This document shows, piece by piece, positions 1-9,012 of a DNA stretch of 64,000 nt. The DNA is from Bacteroidaceae bacterium (lineage in GTDB: Bacteria; Bacteroidota; Bacteroidia; Bacteroidales; Bacteroidaceae). The stretch covers positions 1-64,000 of the forward strand of contig JAFWAX010000059.1 in the NCBI GenBank assembly GCA_017507385.1, in the 5' to 3' direction. Below the pieces are notes generated by a model. The model saw nothing but the letters and a program-made list of their open reading frames with translations. It did not search any database and had not been told where the DNA came from. Numbering within the stretch: the first letter of the stretch is position 1; each line of letters begins with the position of its first letter. The translations under genes were made by a program, and so were the position numbers.

Positions 1-384
1 AGAACCGCATCGTTCAAATTTAAATTCCATAATTCGTATAATGAAGCATTAACAATCATATCACAATCCAAATATAATACTTTTTCGACCTCCAAAGGGA
101 GCATACCATCAACAAACAAACGAGCGTATGCACTTAATGAAATTGGCCATGTCATGGACAAATCCAATTGTTCCTTCCATCTGTCAAACGTAATCCATCG
201 AATTTCAGCATTATTAAATAAAGATACGACTTTTTCTATTTTTTTTTTTGGTGGTTTCTGTAATAAGATTTTCTATAATATAAACAACAGTGTGTTCACT
301 CCATTTATTATTATACAACAACGAATATATTGCTACTCCTAAATGTTGTGCATAATTATTATCACTAGAAAAAATCACATTCAT
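1..384 (-). pseudogene. GT8 family glycosyltransferase, 5' part, frameshifted at a poly-A run
   Basis: Reading the minus strand from the ATG at 384 gives MNVIFSSDNNYAQHLGVAIY, a typical start of family 8 (LPS galactosyltransferase-like) enzymes. After codon ~50 the frame runs into an 11-A tract (T at 239-249) and stops soon after. In another frame the family continues to the window edge, including a LYLDCDMIVN segment with the DxD metal/nucleotide-sugar motif. Restoring one frame needs 10 or 13 A residues. The gene is therefore a pseudogene, a phase-variable gene or a sequencing error in a homopolymer. It is the last visible gene of the exopolysaccharide locus and continues beyond the left edge. 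The GT8 call is confident; the status of the frameshift is not. Confidence 0.75.
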
Positions 385-436
385 ATGAATCTTATATCAA
401 TATTTCTTTGCCCAATTAACAATGTACAGTTCCACA

Positions 437-1645
437 TTAAATGCCCAAAATTTCATAAATTTTATCCACTTCACTTTCATTGCCATAATCATGAGATTGT
501 AAATATTCCTTGATATGGTCTATCTTCTTCTCATTTTTTAAAAGCTCAATGATTGCTTCTGCGATTTCTTCATTATTCATACCACATATTACACCATCTT
601 CGCCATTTTTCACTTGATTTTGAACTGTTGCATAATTCGTTACCACAACTGGTTTATATAATATTTGTGCTTCACGTACAGTTACAGAATGTCCTTCATA
701 ACGAGAAGGTTGTATATATAAGTCGCATGCGGATATATAAGGATACGGGTTATTCTTAGGACCTAAAAAATCGAAACAATCTATTGTTTCCATATTTTCC
801 CCCATTTTATCTATATAATCATGGTTTCCTGGCCCAATCACATACCAATGAAATTTCAGCCCTCTATCCTTAAGAATACGACAAACTGAAGGTATACATT
901 CAAAATTCTTCTGATAGCAAATTCTTCCTACAGATACCAAAATATATTCTTTCTTAGTGCCATTAAATTTTATTTCTAAATTTTCCATCCCTGCAGAAGC
1001 CTGCCCTCTAACAAACTTTGGTGATAAGATATTATGAATTTCTATAATCTTATTCTGTAAAGTAGGATATGTTTTCAAGAATTGCTCTGTCACACTTGAA
1101 GATATGGACACTATATAATCATTCTTTTCCCACCTCTTTATCGTTTTTGCCACATCCATATTTACAGTGGAAAAATCCGTATGTACCCATTCTAACTTAA
1201 TATCAGCATCCACTTTATCTTGCACCACATGAGGAGGATCCAAAAAACTTATTGCTAAATTATAATGTCCCAAATATCGCAAAGAAGGTAAAAATGATAT
1301 CATTCCATCAAAAGCATAATGAGAAGCACTGCCTTCATTTTGTATCTTTTTCTTATATAAATACCATGAATACCTTAGTTTACCAATCAATCGCCCCCAG
1401 AAAATCCCCCATTTTTTCCTCAAAAGCACCTCTTTCATTGGACTTTCAACAACAGCATATACTGGATTTTCAGGTAAAAGGTTCACTTTATTGGGAATAA
1501 AAGACATAAACGCACCAGTGTGTCTATAAACAAATAAATCGACAGACACCTTGGAAACATCAAATGCTTCGAGTAAACCGATTAAGGCTCTTTCTGCCCC
1601 ACCCAACTCCATATAGTGCATCAGTATGAGAATACGTGGCTTCAT
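437..1645 (-). CDS. GT4 family glycosyltransferase
   Basis: A 402-residue cytoplasmic or membrane-associated GT-B fold enzyme predicted to add a sugar from a nucleotide donor to the growing lipid-linked repeat unit. The N-terminus shows the GT4 acceptor-side pattern MELGGAERALIGLLEAF. The C-terminal half has the donor-binding Rossmann domain with LVSVGRICYQKNFE, and the E-rich nucleotide-sugar motif CDLYIQPSRYEGHSVTVREA around residues 310-330. Full length for the family. The same layout occurs in the genes at 1922, 4984 and 10599, so the locus carries several paralogous or convergent GT4 enzymes. Low G+C like its neighbours. Substrate cannot be read from the sequence. Confidence 0.9.
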   Translation of the reverse strand: MKPRILILMHYMELGGAERALIGLLEAFDVSKVSVDLFVYRHTGAFMSFIPNKVNLLPENPVYAVVESPMKEVLLRKKWGIFWGRLIGKLRYSWYLYKKKIQNEGSASHYAFDGMISFLPSLRYLGHYNLAISFLDPPHVVQDKVDADIKLEWVHTDFSTVNMDVAKTIKRWEKNDYIVSISSSVTEQFLKTYPTLQNKIIEIHNILSPKFVRGQASAGMENLEIKFNGTKKEYILVSVGRICYQKNFECIPSVCRILKDRGLKFHWYVIGPGNHDYIDKMGENMETIDCFDFLGPKNNPYPYISACDLYIQPSRYEGHSVTVREAQILYKPVVVTNYATVQNQVKNGEDGVICGMNNEEIAEAIIELLKNEKKIDHIKEYLQSHDYGNESEVDKIYEILGI

Positions 1646-1921
1646 CCTTACTTTATATTCAACCTATGAAATTTAATCTTATATTTACTTGTAATTTACT
1701 TTCAAACGAAGCCACTCCTCTTTACAAAGCCGTGCAACAACGTCTTAAAAAGCGGTGACTCTTCGTAATATAAAGCGAAGCAGCTTTACAGAGTTTATTC
1801 AATCCTTTTATTAAAGTCTATTCGCAGTATATGGATTTGTTGCTTAACGGTATGAGAAAGAGTAGTACAGTTCCTAATTTATATATAGTATCAAAAAGAT
1901 AGATTACGCTTCATACAATTA
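1646..1921. other. AT-rich intergenic stretch between two glycosyltransferase genes
   Basis: No intact gene, RNA or hairpin was recognised. On the minus strand a short frame reads KGLNKLCKAASLYITKSHRF before a stop, which resembles the basic tail of a GT2 enzyme. It could be a decayed 3' end, but it is too short to call. Confidence 0.4.
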
Positions 1922-3103
1922 TTAGCAATCAATCAATTTATAAAAATTCTCTATTTCCTCTACATTCCCCTTCTTTTCATTCTTTAAGTAATTCTGAATG
2001 TTCCTATAAAGTTCCTTATCATTCATCAATCGCTCAATTGCGTCCGCAATATCATCGGGATTGAATGATGTAACCAATCCATTCTTTCCATCTATCATCT
2101 GCATTGTGCATGCTTCAAAATTTGTACAGACCACTGGGCGATTAAGAATGCGCGCTTCTGCAATTGTCAATCCAAAGCCTTCATGACGAGATGTCTGTAC
2201 ATATATATCGCATTGACGCATATAGCTATACGGATTAGTAGTAAAACCCAATAGAATAAAATGTTCTTGCAAATGATTTTCCACAATATATTTTTCCATG
2301 TCATCTCTATAAGCCCCATCACCTATCGCATACCATCGAAATCGGATTCCCCTATCACGTAAAATCTTTGCTGCCACCAATGCCAAATCATACCCTTTTT
2401 GTAGCTTGTCAAGACGCCCTGCAGTCATAATTATGGGACATTCTTTTGAAATTGGCTTATCAGAAAGAAGTTCCGACATCCTATTAATCATCTGTGCATC
2501 GGTTATATCCCACATTATTTTCATCTTCTCTTTAAATTCCGGATACACTATACTAGAAAACACTTTGCAAGCAGAATCTGAAACAGGAACTATTACATCA
2601 CATTTACGATAAAATCGAGACTGATATGCTTTTGTTTTTCCTGTAAGTCGATATTCCGCATTTATCCAAACAAGTTTCTTCTTTGCCGTCACCTTATCTA
2701 CAGTATAAAACGTAGGAATTCCTTGAGCATATCCTATCGCGACATCATACTGATGGGAATTTACTTCAATACATCTCCCTATTGTTTGCCAATACAAACA
2801 GGCTTTATCAGCGTGAAGCAATCCCGACTTCCTTATTTTTAAAGAATACAACAATCTAGCCATCAAACATTTAGGCTTTAAAAGTTGATTCCAAATGGAC
2901 AAAGTTAAGAACTGGGTATATTTCAAAGGAGGTAGAACTTTCACCTCTTTAGGAAGAAATTGCATAAGAGTTCCATCAAAGGCGAACAACTGCAAATCCA
3001 CCTCATAACGAGAATAATCCAGTAAATTCAACAATGTTACAAGACTTTTCTCTGCCCCTCCAATATTAAGAGAATCTATTACAAATAAAATCTTTTTTTT
3101 CAT
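1922..3103 (-). CDS. GT4 family glycosyltransferase
   Basis: A 393-residue GT-B glycosyltransferase. It starts MKKKILFVIDSLNIGGAEKS, the usual GT4 beta-strand and glycine loop. The donor-binding half includes IIMTAGRLDKLQKGYDLAL (about residue 225 on) and CDIYVQTSRHEGFGLTIAEA near residue 320, with the conserved E and the EA pair of the family. Complete length. It lies 2 bp after the end of the GT2 gene at 3106 and is surely cotranscribed with it. Predicted to act on the cytoplasmic face in building the exopolysaccharide repeat. Donor and acceptor are unknown. Confidence 0.9.
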   Translation of the reverse strand: MKKKILFVIDSLNIGGAEKSLVTLLNLLDYSRYEVDLQLFAFDGTLMQFLPKEVKVLPPLKYTQFLTLSIWNQLLKPKCLMARLLYSLKIRKSGLLHADKACLYWQTIGRCIEVNSHQYDVAIGYAQGIPTFYTVDKVTAKKKLVWINAEYRLTGKTKAYQSRFYRKCDVIVPVSDSACKVFSSIVYPEFKEKMKIMWDITDAQMINRMSELLSDKPISKECPIIMTAGRLDKLQKGYDLALVAAKILRDRGIRFRWYAIGDGAYRDDMEKYIVENHLQEHFILLGFTTNPYSYMRQCDIYVQTSRHEGFGLTIAEARILNRPVVCTNFEACTMQMIDGKNGLVTSFNPDDIADAIERLMNDKELYRNIQNYLKNEKKGNVEEIENFYKLIDC

Positions 3104-3105
3104 TC

Positions 3106-4125
3106 TTAAACATCTATCCTTTTATAGTCACTCCTCTTCAAAAACCGGAACAAACAAGACCTCACTTTATAAAAAAAACAAAACGTTCTAAAAACAAACG
3201 GAGAAAACTTATAAAGACGATAATCAATATCATATCTTAATTCCTCCTTAAATATTAGATGATATTTTGTATTTATCTTATTCCAATAAGTTGAGAAAAG
3301 TAATCTTTCCTCTTCTGATTTACGCTTTGCTATATTATAAAAAATATATGATTGGTACCAAAAAGCATGAATCTGTTCTTTAAATAAAGAAGGATAGTTC
3401 TCCCGTATGAAAAGAGTACGGTTTTCATACGCTTCCAACAATCCTATATGCCGAGAAGAAAATAAAGTAGACAAACTTCTTGTATGCTGCCTATAATAAT
3501 ATAAGCATAATGGCGAAATTCCTATATTCTTAGAATCATGTATCAAATGGTATTGTAAATCAGCATCTTCTCCCATACACATATCAGTTCTCAATAAATG
3601 CTTCTTTACAATATCTTTTTTATATACTTTCCCCCATAAAAAATTATTTATGAATCCATTTCTTATTAACATTGACATTGCTTCATCTCTAGTAATCACA
3701 TCACCTTCTGAATCCTTTCCAACTTTACAGTCTTTATATAAGAGATGGTCTGGGTATGCATAGTAAAAATTAGCTTGAACTATATCGCAATCATTTTTTT
3801 TTGCAAACCCAAGCATTTGAACCAATGCAGTAGGAGAGAGCCAATCATCACTATCAACATAACATATAAATTCACCATCAGCTTTTAGAGTCCCTATATT
3901 TCTCGAATCAGAAGGGCCACTCCTTTCCTTATGGATAACAAGGGTTGTATCACAATATTTTTTCTTGTAATTATCACATATCAAAGGTGACAAATCTGTT
4001 GAACCATCATCAATTAAAATAACTTCATCACATGATTCTATCTGGCCATATATACTATCTAAGCATTGGCATAAATAAGATTCCACATTATATACGGGAA
4101 CTATTATTGACAATCTTTTAGCCAT
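3106..4125 (-). CDS. GT2 family glycosyltransferase
   Basis: A 339-residue inverting GT-A glycosyltransferase. The N-terminus MAKRLSIIVPVYNVESYLCQ is diagnostic for GT2 (Pfam Glycos_transf_2). It is followed by VILIDDGSTD near residue 37 and the metal-binding CYVDSDDW motif near residue 90. The second half is helical and basic with a short aromatic C-terminus, common in enzymes that associate with the membrane. Its start overlaps the end of the pyruvyltransferase-like gene at 4104 by 22 bp, which implies translational coupling within the operon. Substrate unknown. Confidence 0.9.
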   Translation of the reverse strand: MAKRLSIIVPVYNVESYLCQCLDSIYGQIESCDEVILIDDGSTDLSPLICDNYKKKYCDTTLVIHKERSGPSDSRNIGTLKADGEFICYVDSDDWLSPTALVQMLGFAKKNDCDIVQANFYYAYPDHLLYKDCKVGKDSEGDVITRDEAMSMLIRNGFINNFLWGKVYKKDIVKKHLLRTDMCMGEDADLQYHLIHDSKNIGISPLCLYYYRQHTRSLSTLFSSRHIGLLEAYENRTLFIRENYPSLFKEQIHAFWYQSYIFYNIAKRKSEEERLLFSTYWNKINTKYHLIFKEELRYDIDYRLYKFSPFVFRTFCFFYKVRSCLFRFLKRSDYKRIDV

Positions 4126-4982
4126 TTGGTCTCAACATGAAAAGGCGCAGCCAATAACAATGCCTTTTGAATAGATGCGAGTTTACAAGAAGGTAGGGTT
4201 TTCTGACTATTCTTTTCAAAAAAAGAATTTATACTTCTTTCATTTGATAAAATCACGTCCAAATCTGAAAACCCATCATAATTCTCTATGTTCACAGCAC
4301 TAAAATAATCTCTAAATTTAAATCCATCAGTATTTATTGAAGAATGTTTTATCCATAAAGCAGGAATCCCATAGGCATGGGATACGATTATCCCATGCAA
4401 AGATGTCGATAATATTTTTTTGCATGATAAAATCTCGCGTATAACAAATTCCACATCAGTCGTCCGTAAATCTATAATATGATACAGATTCCCATAGAAT
4501 TTATAAAAATAATCGTATTCTTTCCAATGGGGGATTATTCCTATTTTATATTCATTCACAATATTGGGAGTATAGAGAATTGGCAATAATAATGCAGGAT
4601 CGCCACAGACTCTACATGAGGGTCCTCCCATCCTCATTATTTTTTCCGCAGACAATTTACCTCTCACAGCACAAACGGAACCTCCATAAAACAGATCAGT
4701 TTCATTCATAAAACCACTGCCCCATATTTTTGACAGAGAGTTTCCATAACTCAAAATAGAACCGACAGCGAGAATACTCTTCTGAAAAGGTAACACATAT
4801 TCTTTTAACTTCCCTAACTTATGTGGATACCTCAACAGATATTTAATTAAATTCTTCTTACTTATTGCTGCTATTTTATGATTAACGCCTTTGCCAGATA
4901 ACTTAGATACTATATAAGGTGCTAATTGATCTCCGAAATTGGTATTCTCATTCCAATAAATTAAATTTATTCTATCGTCCAT
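4104..4982 (-). CDS. Polysaccharide pyruvyl transferase family protein
   Basis: The start is placed at the ATG at 4980-4982, one base beyond the stop of the upstream GT4 gene and preceded by a GGAG-like sequence, giving 292 residues. An upstream ATG at 5027 would force a 44-bp overlap. The beginning (INLIYWNENTNFGDQLAPYI) matches the pyruvyl transferase family (PF04230), with NFGD at the N-terminus, a GSILSYG-like loop and a late STSLHGIIVSHAYGIP motif. Members add ketal pyruvate to sugars in exopolysaccharide or cell-wall polymers using phosphoenolpyruvate. Some relatives have other roles, so the reaction is inferred from family and locus. Confidence 0.82.
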   Translation of the reverse strand: MDDRINLIYWNENTNFGDQLAPYIVSKLSGKGVNHKIAAISKKNLIKYLLRYPHKLGKLKEYVLPFQKSILAVGSILSYGNSLSKIWGSGFMNETDLFYGGSVCAVRGKLSAEKIMRMGGPSCRVCGDPALLLPILYTPNIVNEYKIGIIPHWKEYDYFYKFYGNLYHIIDLRTTDVEFVIREILSCKKILSTSLHGIIVSHAYGIPALWIKHSSINTDGFKFRDYFSAVNIENYDGFSDLDVILSNERSINSFFEKNSQKTLPSCKLASIQKALLLAAPFHVETKWLKDCQ

Positions 4983-4983
4983 T

Positions 4984-6096
4984 TCACTCCGTAAGACTTT
5001 TATTCGATAATAAAAAAAGTACGCCATTTGCCACTTCCTCTACGGCCATACCCGTCACAACACTTTGGGGATAAGTTCTCAACTGCTCTTCCGCACCGGT
5101 AAAATTTGTTGCGACAATAGGAACTGTAAAACAACGTGCTTCTGCTAGAGTGATACAATAACCTTCATGGCGAGAAGGCTGTACATAAATGTCGCAATTC
5201 TTCATATAGCCGTATGGATTTATCTGCAATCCTAAAAAAACGACTCTATCAGATACTCCTAATTCAGAAGCTTTTTGTTCACATATCGTACGCAAATTCC
5301 CATCTCCTACAAAATACCACTTCACATCACAACCTTTATCAACCAGCATCTTTAATGTCGAAACGGCCACATCTTGTCCTTTCTCTTGAGACAACCGTCC
5401 TACTGTCAAAATCCTAGTACCCTGAAAATCATCAGTAAATGTATCTCCTTGCTCTGCCAATGATAGTATTTGTTCTTTCGAAACCACATTATATCTCACC
5501 TCTGTTTTTTGACAAAATTCAGGAAAGAGTTCGTCAAACTTACTTTTTGCAGTTTCCGAAACCACATATATTTTTTTGTAGTCCTTATACAATTTACGAG
5601 TTAGAACCTTGTCTATACCAAATCTTTTTATATCATAATGAATCCACCCATATTTCTCTTTTGCTTTTATCTTTCGACAAATATAATAATCTAACATCGA
5701 GGCAGGACCTGCATAAGCATATGCTTTATCAAAACATATATCAATAGATGATTCTTTACGTAATATATATTTATAGAAAAGCGTTCTATCCCCCGAAACT
5801 TTATATATCACGTATAAAAAAAGATGCATAATAGCCTCCATGAAATTTCCTTTGTTGAAAAAGGATTTTATAGTTAACAAAGGGGGGCGATTAAGAACTT
5901 CCCATTGTTCCTTAAAACACTCATGTACGACAACCCATGAAGGGAGGCTGTCCAACAAAGCACCTTCTTTACGTAATAAACCAATATGTATATCATATTC
6001 ATCTCTACCTAATAGAGACAAGAACCCTAACAACGATTTCTCAACACCCCCTAAATTCATCGAGAAAAGCAAAAAGAAAAGTTGCTTCTTCTGCAT
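4984..6096 (-). CDS. GT4 family glycosyltransferase, shortened C-terminus
   Basis: A 370-residue GT4 enzyme. It opens KKQLFFLLFSMNLGGVEKSL and carries ILTVGRLSQEKGQDVAV and CDIYVQPSRHEGYCITLAEA, the donor-binding signature. It ends SNKSLTE right after the last predicted helix start. The paralogs at 437 and 1922 run some 25-30 residues further, so the C-terminal helix that normally packs back on the N-domain is probably missing. The stop sits 1 bp before the start of the next gene, so this may be an operon-compacting truncation rather than inactivation. Substrate unknown. Confidence 0.87.
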   Translation of the reverse strand: MQKKQLFFLLFSMNLGGVEKSLLGFLSLLGRDEYDIHIGLLRKEGALLDSLPSWVVVHECFKEQWEVLNRPPLLTIKSFFNKGNFMEAIMHLFLYVIYKVSGDRTLFYKYILRKESSIDICFDKAYAYAGPASMLDYYICRKIKAKEKYGWIHYDIKRFGIDKVLTRKLYKDYKKIYVVSETAKSKFDELFPEFCQKTEVRYNVVSKEQILSLAEQGDTFTDDFQGTRILTVGRLSQEKGQDVAVSTLKMLVDKGCDVKWYFVGDGNLRTICEQKASELGVSDRVVFLGLQINPYGYMKNCDIYVQPSRHEGYCITLAEARCFTVPIVATNFTGAEEQLRTYPQSVVTGMAVEEVANGVLFLLSNKSLTE

Positions 6097-6100
6097 AGTT

Positions 6101-7018
6101 TTACAATCTGCGATTTTTCAAAAGACTTACTATAAATCCTAATTTATGTTTAAAACTTATCATATCATTGGGAACCATCCACAATATCAGGAAACACTTT
6201 CCTAAATTAGAATTCTTAAAAGCATTGTACACAGTACTTTCAACGTCTTCTTTTATAAGACTTTTATTTTGTTCAAATTCTTCAAATTTTTGTACCCATT
6301 TCCAATATTGAATTGCTGCTTGAACCTTACCGTCATTATAAGCTCTATTTGCATTAGAACTTATGTGTTCATCACTAAAACGAAACACACATAAAGCGGT
6401 TTCACTAGAAACAATACCTTCTTTCACCCAATTTAGAATCGAAGCATTATCAGAATAGAATCCCATAGGGAAGACTAGAAACCCCTCTTTCTTAATCTTT
6501 TGCGTTCTATATAAAAATTCAGAAATAGTATGAAATCGTTTTTTGGAAAAATGATTATTTATAAAATCATGATAAGATTCGTACTCGGGCCAAAGAGGAG
6601 ACAGTTTTTCCTCCCCATTAATGAATTTATTTATCTTACGCGCATGAAAAACATTGCATCTTTCATATTTCCTTGCAAGTTTCAACAACTCAGTTACAAA
6701 ATTAGACATTAAAATGTCATCATCACACAGAAGAACGAAAAATTCTCCCCTCGCATACGACAAACACCGATTCCAATTCAGCACAATGCTTTTTGCCCCT
6801 AAATTCTCCGCATTTTTATAATAACGAATACGCGAATCATTATATTGAGCAACTATTGAATCTATGTCATAAGGGGAGTTATCATTAACTATTATTAGTT
6901 CAATATTATGATAATTTTGTCCTAATGCACTCTCTATTGCTTCGCCCAAAAATGTTTTTTTATATGCAGGAATAGCGATAGATACCAATCCCGCAATGGT
7001 GTCATTTACCTCACCCAT
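6101..7018 (-). CDS. GT2 family glycosyltransferase
   Basis: A 305-residue GT-A family 2 enzyme. After a short polar N-terminus comes VSIAIPAYKKTFLGEAIESA, then LIIVNDNSPYDI and FFVLLCDDDILM, where the DDD plays the DxD metal-binding role. The size and a basic C-terminus (KHKLGFIVSLLKNRRL) are normal for capsule GT2 proteins. It ends 4 bp before the GT4 gene at 4984-6096 begins, consistent with one transcript. The sugar transferred is not predictable. Confidence 0.88.
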   Translation of the reverse strand: MGEVNDTIAGLVSIAIPAYKKTFLGEAIESALGQNYHNIELIIVNDNSPYDIDSIVAQYNDSRIRYYKNAENLGAKSIVLNWNRCLSYARGEFFVLLCDDDILMSNFVTELLKLARKYERCNVFHARKINKFINGEEKLSPLWPEYESYHDFINNHFSKKRFHTISEFLYRTQKIKKEGFLVFPMGFYSDNASILNWVKEGIVSSETALCVFRFSDEHISSNANRAYNDGKVQAAIQYWKWVQKFEEFEQNKSLIKEDVESTVYNAFKNSNLGKCFLILWMVPNDMISFKHKLGFIVSLLKNRRL

Positions 7019-7048
7019 ACCTATAGTCCTTTAAAAAAACGACAAACA

Positions 7049-8497
7049 TTACACCTTACGAGGAAAAAACTTTTTCAAGAAGTCTAACAATATAAAATAC
7101 TCCCTAAACCTTAAGATTTTTGATGTCAATATATAAAACGTCCCCCCGACCAATAAACCAATGAATATTTGATAGAGATTGGAGGTGACAAAACAAATTG
7201 TCACATAAACAAGAAGCCCAGTCATTAATGAGCATAAAAATGACGGCAATAAATCTTGTATTTGTACTTTCAAATTCACGTTAATTAATTTACCCGTATA
7301 ATATGTATTAATAATTAAGACTACAATAGAAACAAATATTTGCCCATAGCACATTGCTATTATCCCCAATGGTATTGTTACACAAAGAACTAACACCCCT
7401 ATTATTTTTCGAATAACTTCCAAGCGTAAATACAAATTAGAATATCCTTTAACACCTAGTAAATTAAGATTCAAAGTACTCACAGGATGCCACATCAAAG
7501 AGAAACATAATATTTGCAAATAAGGAATACAATCAGCCCATTTTTCCGTTAATAGACAAAGAACAAATGGACGAGCCAGGACTGATAACATGATCATTAT
7601 AGGGAATATTACAAATGCTGTAACTCTTATCATTTGACGGTAAATTTGTTCCAGTCTCGCATTATCATCTTGTATCGTTGACAAAACAGGAAAAGTTACT
7701 TTCAAAAGAACACCACTGATGGTTGAAGAAGGCAAAATCGCATACCCCTGAGCTTTATTATAATAGCCCAGATGAGAAGCTGAATAAAGTTTCCCTATCA
7801 CAATGGGATTTATATTGTCATAAAATGTATTTAGAATACCAGAAACCATCAAATTACGTCCATATGAAAAATGTTTTTTATATACATTCCAAGAAAAACG
7901 GAAACCCGGGAACCAATGTTGATAATGCCAATATAATACGGCTTTTATCAACAAGCCCATAAAATTAGGATAAATCAAAGACCAGACACCATATCCCATA
8001 TAAGCTAAAATAATAGAACATATACCTGGTATTATAGTTGAAATCACACTTATTATACTTTTCACCTTAAATTTCAATTGTATTGTTAACCGAGTTCCTT
8101 GAACCGATACAAAAGAACCTAAAAACATCAACAAGGCATTTACTATCACAATTTCTTTCAACATTGGTTCTTCATAAAAATCAGAAATCAAAGAGGAAGA
8201 AAAAGAAAGAATGCAACAAAAAATTAAAGACAGAACAATATTTGTAATAAAAACCGTTGAGTAATCCAAACTTGTTCTATCTTTCGAACGAATCAAGGAT
8301 GATGTAAAGCCTGCATCCATCAAAACATATGACATGGAAAAAAATATTCCCGTCATTGCAATCAGGCCATAATCAGAAGGCATTAATTGACGTGCCAAAA
8401 TGACTCCTTGTATAAACCCAAAACCTTGCAATGCTATAGTTTCTATGAAAGTCCAGACTAACCCTGAAAAAGTTTTCTGTTTTAGTGATTCATCCAT
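7049..8497 (-). CDS. Wzx-type polysaccharide flippase (MOP superfamily)
   Basis: The start is set at the ATG at 8495-8497 (MDESLKQKTFSGLVWTFIE), where family members begin, giving 482 residues. The frame is open further upstream to 8566, but that stretch is poorly conserved-looking. The protein is almost entirely hydrophobic with about 12-14 predicted transmembrane helices. It matches the WzxC/polysaccharide biosynthesis branch, for example GVILARQLMPSDYGLIAM near the N-terminus and a MWHPVSTLNLNLL loop around residue 335. Role by family: moving lipid-linked repeat units across the inner membrane. No Wzy polymerase is evident in the visible part of the locus; it may lie beyond the left edge. 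Confidence 0.88.
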   Translation of the reverse strand: MDESLKQKTFSGLVWTFIETIALQGFGFIQGVILARQLMPSDYGLIAMTGIFFSMSYVLMDAGFTSSLIRSKDRTSLDYSTVFITNIVLSLIFCCILSFSSSLISDFYEEPMLKEIVIVNALLMFLGSFVSVQGTRLTIQLKFKVKSIISVISTIIPGICSIILAYMGYGVWSLIYPNFMGLLIKAVLYWHYQHWFPGFRFSWNVYKKHFSYGRNLMVSGILNTFYDNINPIVIGKLYSASHLGYYNKAQGYAILPSSTISGVLLKVTFPVLSTIQDDNARLEQIYRQMIRVTAFVIFPIMIMLSVLARPFVLCLLTEKWADCIPYLQILCFSLMWHPVSTLNLNLLGVKGYSNLYLRLEVIRKIIGVLVLCVTIPLGIIAMCYGQIFVSIVVLIINTYYTGKLINVNLKVQIQDLLPSFLCSLMTGLLVYVTICFVTSNLYQIFIGLLVGGTFYILTSKILRFREYFILLDFLKKFFPRKV

Positions 8498-8661
8498 TAG
8501 ATTTGGTTCTTTCCGATACATCACAATAGATTCCCTCGTTTTTAACACAATAAATTTGCGATACAAAGTTACAATCAGGCGTGAAAGGAAATGTGCGTTT
8601 CGATGACTTCATCACCTCAAAAGAGAATTTATTGGACGTTCACATTTCATACGAATTAGAC
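8498..8661. other. Intergenic junction between AT-rich and more GC-rich parts of the locus
   Basis: No gene seen. Base composition changes here: genes at lower coordinates are markedly AT-rich, while the remnant at 8662 and the genes above 10.6 kb have the composition of the rest of the window. Confidence 0.4.
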
Positions 8662-8911
8662 CTACTCCATCAGCAACTGCTCATATGGCACCACCAATGC
8701 CTCGATGTCGAAGTCCCATCCTCTTGCCTCGCCTTTTTGTTTGTACTCAGCAAGGAGTTGAGGATTATCAAGCAGTTTCTTGATGCCGCAGTAAAGGGCG
8801 TCCTCGGTATTAGCCGTGATGAGAGCCGAATCGCCATTCCTCAGCAGTTCGGTGAGTTCTGGTGTTTCTGTAGCAACAACAGGGAGACCAAGGATGTGGC
8901 TTTATCTCTGT
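8662..8911 (-). pseudogene. Truncated duplicate of the 3' end of the GT4 gene at 10599
   Basis: This stretch aligns to 10600-10848 with about 22 differences in roughly 234 bases (hand count), then loses frame by a 2-base gap near 8897. On the minus strand it encodes the last ~80 residues, ending GWDFDIEALVVPYEQLLME with its own stop TAG. Most differences are synonymous or conservative, so it descends from a functional allele, not from decay of the neighbouring copy. The N-terminal ~290 codons are absent. Together with the intact copy it flanks the acetyltransferase-methyltransferase gene. Confidence 0.9.
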
Positions 8912-9012
8912 AACTTGCACTTTTTATTATCATTAGGTTAAAAGCATGAACTGTAAAAGATTTGTTTGATTGTTTACAAACAATTCATTTCCAGAGTTAT
9001 GCCCTAAACTGT

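Noticed and set aside
1646-1921. Possible GT2 C-terminal remnant
   Set aside because: Only about 25 residues look similar and stops interrupt it; chance in AT-rich DNA is likely.
8581-8913. 110-codon plus-strand frame
   Set aside because: It is the complement of the truncated GT4 duplicate; coding sense is on the minus strand.
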